Shown piece after piece: positions 60,437 through 64,000 of a stretch of DNA of 64,000 bases (position 1 is its first letter; the number at the start of each line of letters is the position of its first letter). Location of the stretch: the NCBI GenBank assembly GCA_002722295.1, contig PBLF01000035.1, positions 62,001 to 126,000 of the forward strand, in the 5' to 3' direction. The notes beneath the pieces are model-generated. The model did not search any database. It had not been told where the DNA came from and saw only the letters and a program-made list of their open reading frames with translations. The DNA comes from Stappia sp. Its GTDB lineage: Bacteria > Pseudomonadota > Alphaproteobacteria > Rhizobiales > Stappiaceae. Made by a program: the position numbers and the translations under genes.

Positions 60437-60874
60437 GTGAAAGGTTTGAGCGAGACGATTTCCGACTATCCGGTCGTCAGCCACGACAAGGTCCGTTATG
60501 GCGACACGGATCGCCAGGGGCATGTGAACAATGCCGTCTTCTCCACCTTCCTGGAGACCGGGCGGGTGGAGCTGCTGCACACGAAGATCGGCGACCTGGC
60601 GGACACCGGATGCGCCTTCGTGATCGTGCGGCTGGAGCTGGACTTCATCTCCGAGCTCCTGTGGCCGGGAACGGTGGAGATCGGCACGCGCGTCGTGAAG
60701 GTCGGCAACAGTTCGGCGACACTCGAGCAGGCGGTGTTTCAGCAGGGACGCAAGGCGGCGGCCGCCGCTACGGTCATCGTGCAGATGGACGATGTCAGCC
60801 GAAAGGCGCGGCCCTTGTCGCACGACGCGCGCGAAAGACTGATGTCTCTGGTGCGCCCTGCGGAAATCGCATAG
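60437..60874 (+). CDS. 4HBT-family acyl-CoA thioesterase
   Basis: This 145-residue hotdog thioesterase has the active-site segment '[20 protein letters not shown]' (Asp-x-x-G-H-V-N-N) and '[18 protein letters not shown]'. The start is GTG, four bases after the preceding gene, suggesting co-transcription. The substrate is unknown. Confidence 0.88.
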   Translation: MKGLSETISDYPVVSHDKVRYGDTDRQGHVNNAVFSTFLETGRVELLHTKIGDLADTGCAFVIVRLELDFISELLWPGTVEIGTRVVKVGNSSATLEQAVFQQGRKAAAAATVIVQMDDVSRKARPLSHDARERLMSLVRPAEIA

Positions 60875-60929
60875 GCGTCAGGCACGGCACGCGCTTGACG
60901 AAGCGCGAGAAGAAGGACAAGTGAGAGGC

Positions 60930-61913
60930 ATGGTTACGCTCCTCGACACGATCTCGAACAAGCCCGACGCCGCGGCGCGCCCGCGCCACCCGGAAAAGGC
61001 CCACCGTCCGGACAATCCGATCCAGCGCAAACCGGCGTGGATCCGGGTCAAGGCGCCGACGTCTCCGGTCTATCGCGAGACGCAGGATGTGGTGCGCTCC
61101 AACAACCTCGTCACCGTGTGCGAGGAGGCGGGCTGTCCCAACATCGGCGAGTGCTGGTCGAAGAAGCACGCCAGCTTCATGATCCTCGGAGACACCTGCA
61201 CGCGCGCCTGCGCCTTCTGCAACGTGCGCACGGGCATGCCGGGGCCGGTGGACGAGAAGGAGCCCGTCGGCGTTGCCGAGGCCGTGGCGACCATGGGGCT
61301 GGAGCATGTGGTCATCACCTCGGTCGACCGCGACGATCTGGACGATGGCGGCGCCACGCATTTCGCCAATGTGATCCGCGAAATCCGCAAGCGGGCGCCG
61401 AAGACCACGGTCGAGGTTCTTACCCCCGACTTCCTCAGGAAGCCGGGCGCGCTCGAGATCGTGGTTGATGCCAAGCCCGACGTCTTCAATCACAACCTGG
61501 AGACCGTGCCGTCGAAATACCTGACGGTGCGTCCGGGCGCGCGCTACTTCCATTCCATCCGCATCCTGCAGCGCGTGAAGGAACTGGACCCGACCATGTT
61601 CACCAAGTCGGGAATCATGGTCGGCCTCGGCGAGGAGCGCAACGAGGTGCTCCAGCTCATGGACGACCTGCGGACCGCCGACGTCGATTTCCTGACCATC
61701 GGCCAGTATCTGCAGCCCAGCTCCAAGCACCATGCGGTCGCGCGTTTCGTGACGCCGGACGAGTTCAAGGCCTACGAGAAGATCGCCTATGCCAAGGGGT
61801 TCCTCAAGGTTTCGGCCAGCCCGCTGACCCGTTCGTCGCATCACGCCGGCGAGGACTTCGCGGAGCTCAAGGCCAATCGCGAGAAGCGCCGCATGGCCGA
61901 GGCCGCCGTCTGA
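60930..61913 (+). CDS. lipA: Lipoyl synthase
   Basis: This 327-residue radical-SAM enzyme inserts two sulfurs into octanoylated lipoyl domains such as those of PdhB and PdhC upstream. The auxiliary cluster motif is '[13 protein letters not shown]' and the radical-SAM motif 'CTRACAFC'; the C-terminal '[12 protein letters not shown]' carries the conserved R-S-S-x-H. The ATG at 60930 is three codons inside an open frame and has a purine-rich site upstream. Confidence 0.97.
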   Translation: MVTLLDTISNKPDAAARPRHPEKAHRPDNPIQRKPAWIRVKAPTSPVYRETQDVVRSNNLVTVCEEAGCPNIGECWSKKHASFMILGDTCTRACAFCNVRTGMPGPVDEKEPVGVAEAVATMGLEHVVITSVDRDDLDDGGATHFANVIREIRKRAPKTTVEVLTPDFLRKPGALEIVVDAKPDVFNHNLETVPSKYLTVRPGARYFHSIRILQRVKELDPTMFTKSGIMVGLGEERNEVLQLMDDLRTADVDFLTIGQYLQPSSKHHAVARFVTPDEFKAYEKIAYAKGFLKVSASPLTRSSHHAGEDFAELKANREKRRMAEAAV

Positions 61914-61998
61914 CAAGTCTGGACGCGTTCATCCCCGCGTCCCGGCCATTGGCCGGGGCGGGTTGATCTTTCGCATCCCACCGCCTAATTGGCTGCCC

Positions 61999-62454
61999 AT
62001 GCCCCAGTTCGAGACTCGCCACATCGTTCAGCACACACCCGGTCGCATGTTCGACCTCGTGGCGGATGTTGAGCGTTACCCGGAGTTCGTGCCGCTGTGC
62101 GAGGCGCTGCATGTGCGCGGCCGCCGCGACAATGACGACGGCACCTCCGTGCTCGTCGCCGACATGACCGTGGCCTACAAGCTGTTCCGGGAGACCTTCA
62201 CCAGCCGGGTGACGCTGCTGCCCGAGCGTGGCGAGATTCTGGTCGAGTATCTCGACGGCCCGTTCCGACATCTGGAGAACAGGTGGACCTTTCGCCCGCG
62301 CGGCGAGGACGCCTGCGAGGTCGGCTTCTACATAAATTACGAATTCAAGAGCCGCACGCTGTCGACGCTCATGTCGGCCATGTTCGACCGGGCGTTCCGC
62401 AAGTTCTCGACCGCGTTCGAGGAACGGGCGGACCATGTCTATGGAGCGGCGTGA
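61999..62454 (+). CDS. COQ10/RatA-like START-domain protein
   Basis: This 151-residue polyketide-cyclase/START-like protein has 'MFDLVADVERYPEFVPLCEA', 'RGEILVEYLDGPFRHLENRW' and 'SAMFDRAFRKFSTAFEERA', diagnostic of the COQ10/RatA family. Eukaryotic COQ10 binds ubiquinone; the bacterial role is less certain. It is conserved next to lipA in Rhizobiales. The start at 61999 follows the family N-terminus 'MPQFETRHIVQHTP'. Confidence 0.9.
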   Translation: MPQFETRHIVQHTPGRMFDLVADVERYPEFVPLCEALHVRGRRDNDDGTSVLVADMTVAYKLFRETFTSRVTLLPERGEILVEYLDGPFRHLENRWTFRPRGEDACEVGFYINYEFKSRTLSTLMSAMFDRAFRKFSTAFEERADHVYGAA

Positions 62455-62475
62455 AGGAACGCGCGGGCGTGACGC

Positions 62476-62931
62476 TCAGCGCGCGTGGTAGGACGATGAC
62501 GTCTTGCCGGAATTCTTGTAGCCGGAAAACGCCTTGCTGATGTGTTTGAACCGCTCGGCGCGGTTGAGCGCCATGTCGCTCGCGCGCATCACCTCGTAGT
62601 CCTTCTTGTCCTTGATGCCGATGTCGGCGAGCGTGACCTGCTCCGCCGGATCGCGGCACACCTCGACCCAGCCCTTGCCCACATTGTACTCGAGCTGGAC
62701 GGAGCGGCCCTCGTCGGCCTCGTAGCTCATCCAGGCAACGGTCGCGGTGCGCACGAAGTATGGACGACCGCAGAGGATGACCTCGTGCAGGTTGGCACCC
62801 GTGCTGTCGTAGAGGCGATGGCTTGCGTGAAACCGTCCGTCCGACTTGCGCGAGATGACATACATCTCCTCGGCCGAGGCGACGGCCGGCAAGGCGGTTG
62901 CGAAGACAAGCGCGGCAACAAGGAAACGCAT
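62476..62931 (-). CDS. Secreted hypothetical protein
   Basis: This 151-residue protein has a clear signal peptide ('MRFLVAALVFATALPAVASA', cleavage after about residue 20). The mature part contains 'YDSTGANLHEVILCGRPYFV' and 'YNVGKGWVEVCRDPAEQ' with two cysteines that could form a disulfide, and a basic Ser-rich tail. GGGG lies about 8 bases before the ATG at 62931. No family is recognised. Confidence 0.65.
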   Translation of the reverse strand: MRFLVAALVFATALPAVASAEEMYVISRKSDGRFHASHRLYDSTGANLHEVILCGRPYFVRTATVAWMSYEADEGRSVQLEYNVGKGWVEVCRDPAEQVTLADIGIKDKKDYEVMRASDMALNRAERFKHISKAFSGYKNSGKTSSSYHAR

Positions 62932-63023
62932 CACGAATACCCCTTCGAAGGTATCATCGGCGGTTCCCTCGAAAAGATCAATCCTTCTGCAGGACAACCC
63001 TTTCTTGCGGTGAATCCCGGCCT

Positions 63024-63524
63024 TTAGCGATCCATCAAATTTGAAAGACCAGCGAAAGCAATGGCTACGGTCGCAAGTCTGATGCCGCTTCTTCCAAGCT
63101 CAGGGTCGAAGCGCTCCTCAAGATGATGTACCTCGCCACCACGGCGTGCAAAGCCGAAGTGCACCAGGCCGACGGGCTTCTCCCGCGAGCCGCCGCCTGG
63201 CCCCGCGACGCCTGTGACGGCGACGGCCAGATCGGCCCGCGATGCGGCAAGCGCGCCCTCGACCATGGCCAGCGCAACCTCGCGGCTGACCGCACCGTGC
63301 GCCTCGATCAGTTCGGCCGGCACGCCGATCATCTCGGTCTTGGCCTCGTTCGAATAGGTGACGAAGCCCCGGTCGACCACCGCCGAGGAACCCGGGACGT
63401 CGGTCAGGAGCGCGGCGATGAGCCCGCCGGTGCAGGATTCGGCGGTCGCGATCTTCAGGCCGAACCCGCTCGCGCGTTCGATCACCCGTGCGGCCGGATC
63501 GAAGAGGGGGGCGAGATCGGTCAT
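63024..63524 (-). CDS. pncC: CinA-family nicotinamide-nucleotide amidohydrolase
   Basis: This 166-residue stand-alone CinA C-terminal domain has '[23 protein letters not shown]' core residues, '[20 protein letters not shown]' and '[20 protein letters not shown]'. It would deamidate NMN to NaMN in pyridine nucleotide salvage. The start overlaps the ispDF stop (ATGA), so the two are coupled. Confidence 0.92.
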   Translation of the reverse strand: MTDLAPLFDPAARVIERASGFGLKIATAESCTGGLIAALLTDVPGSSAVVDRGFVTYSNEAKTEMIGVPAELIEAHGAVSREVALAMVEGALAASRADLAVAVTGVAGPGGGSREKPVGLVHFGFARRGGEVHHLEERFDPELGRSGIRLATVAIAFAGLSNLMDR

Positions 63525-64000
63525 GAGGCCTCCGGGTCCGTGTCTTCCAGTGACAGTGGCAGCGCGACCGTGGCCGTTGCAAGGGCCGCGATGCCTTCCC
63601 CCCGGCCGGTGAAGCCAAGCTTTTCCGAGGTCGTCGCCTTCACGGACACGCGGTCGAGCGGAAGCCCGGCGATCCGCGCGATGGACGCGCGCATGGTCTC
63701 GCGGTGCGGTCCGATCTTGGGATGCTCGCACACGATGGTGGCGTCCAGGTGCCGGATGCGTCCGCCCCGCTCCGCGACGCGCTCCACGGCAAAGCGCAGG
63801 AACCGGTCGGATGTGGCCTTGTGCCACTCCGCCTCGCCCGGCGGAAAATGATGACCGATGTCGCCGTCGCAGATCGTCGCGAGCACCGCGTCGGTGAGCG
63901 CGTGCAGCACGACATCGGCATCCGAATGTCCCTTGAGGGCGTGATCGTGGTCGATGCGAATGCCGCCGAGCATGACATGATCGCCCGGCTCGAAGGCGTG
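63521..64000 (-). CDS. ispDF: IspF domain, probably the 3' part of bifunctional IspDF (truncated at window edge)
   Basis: The frame is open to the last base; 159 residues are visible, beginning with the IspF segment '[20 protein letters not shown]'. '[17 protein letters not shown]' carries the metal-binding His and substrate residues, and '[19 protein letters not shown]' the end motif. IspF makes 2-C-methyl-erythritol-2,4-cyclodiphosphate in isoprenoid synthesis. Fusion to IspD is inferred from related Rhizobiales; the junction is outside the window. Confidence 0.93.
   Translation of the reverse strand, partial: HAFEPGDHVMLGGIRIDHDHALKGHSDADVVLHALTDAVLATICDGDIGHHFPPGEAEWHKATSDRFLRFAVERVAERGGRIRHLDATIVCEHPKIGPHRETMRASIARIAGLPLDRVSVKATTSEKLGFTGRGEGIAALATATVALPLSLEDTDPEAS

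Noticed and set aside
61941..61957. CCCGGCC/GGCCGGG hairpin after lipA as a terminator
   Set aside because: The stem is short and no T-run follows; evidence is too weak to list as a feature.

Overview
This 64 kb window is GC-rich, densely coded chromosomal DNA from an alphaproteobacterium, most likely order Hyphomicrobiales (Rhizobiales), possibly the Stappia/Labrenzia group. The placement rests on gene content and order (PaaI thioesterase-rplM-rpsI, pdhA-pdhB(lipoyl)-pdhC-lpdA-lipA-COQ10-like START-cinA-ispDF, soxBDAG, uvrA/ssb divergent with GAAC-N7-GAAC LexA boxes, DUF1127 genes with CCUCCUCCC RNAs). It is inference; no 16S or database comparison was possible. No tRNA, rRNA, IS element, prophage or CRISPR array was seen.

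Layout. 1-7.6 kb: end of a polysaccharide deacetylase, heme A synthase, O-acetylhomoserine sulfhydrylase, a HigBA toxin-antitoxin pair with a palindromic operator, a crotonase-fold protein without the catalytic glutamates, a CoA-binding protein, a thioesterase, and the rplM-rpsI operon. 7.6-10.6 kb: an Lrp-type regulator divergent from an arginase-ornithine aminotransferase pair (arginine to glutamate semialdehyde). 10.55-13.7 kb: an accessory-looking patch with two tandem 833-bp units, each carrying an Imm11-like gene, plus a remnant of a third unit, followed by an amidase. 13.7-22.9 kb: PHA synthase, a lipoprotein, then aminotransferase-homoserine dehydrogenase-GlpX-RecJ. 22.9-27.8 kb: a carbohydrate ABC transporter (binding protein and two permeases, no ATPase) with a PfkB kinase and a divergent GntR regulator. 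27.9-30.8 kb: AzlCD exporter, a small membrane protein, a nitrilase-family hydrolase, DUF423. 30.9-36.1 kb: complete soxBDAG sarcosine oxidase operon. 36.2-38.8 kb: M3 peptidase and a small flagellar-rod-like protein.

38.9-40.1 kb is the most interesting region. Two 49-residue DUF1127 genes lie in tandem on the minus strand, and each is followed by three stem-loops that present CCUCCUCCC in the loop. The third stem-loop of each set doubles as an intrinsic terminator. This is the architecture of the CcsR/'cuckoo' anti-Shine-Dalgarno sRNAs known from Rhodobacter, here present as a duplicated cassette, with candidate RpoH-type promoters in front of one DUF1127 gene and one RNA cluster.

40.4-53.7 kb: DNA repair and membrane genes. 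uvrA and ssb share a 607-bp intergenic region with two perfect LexA boxes. A secreted Cys-repeat protein, DUF454 and DUF502 membrane proteins, recG, sdhE and mfd follow. 53.8-64 kb: ftsB, the pyruvate dehydrogenase operon (E1 alpha, lipoylated E1 beta, E2, E3), two GlsB-type membrane proteins, a 4HBT thioesterase, lipoyl synthase (which makes the cofactor for PDH), a COQ10-like START protein, a secreted hypothetical protein, CinA/PncC and the 3' part of ispDF.
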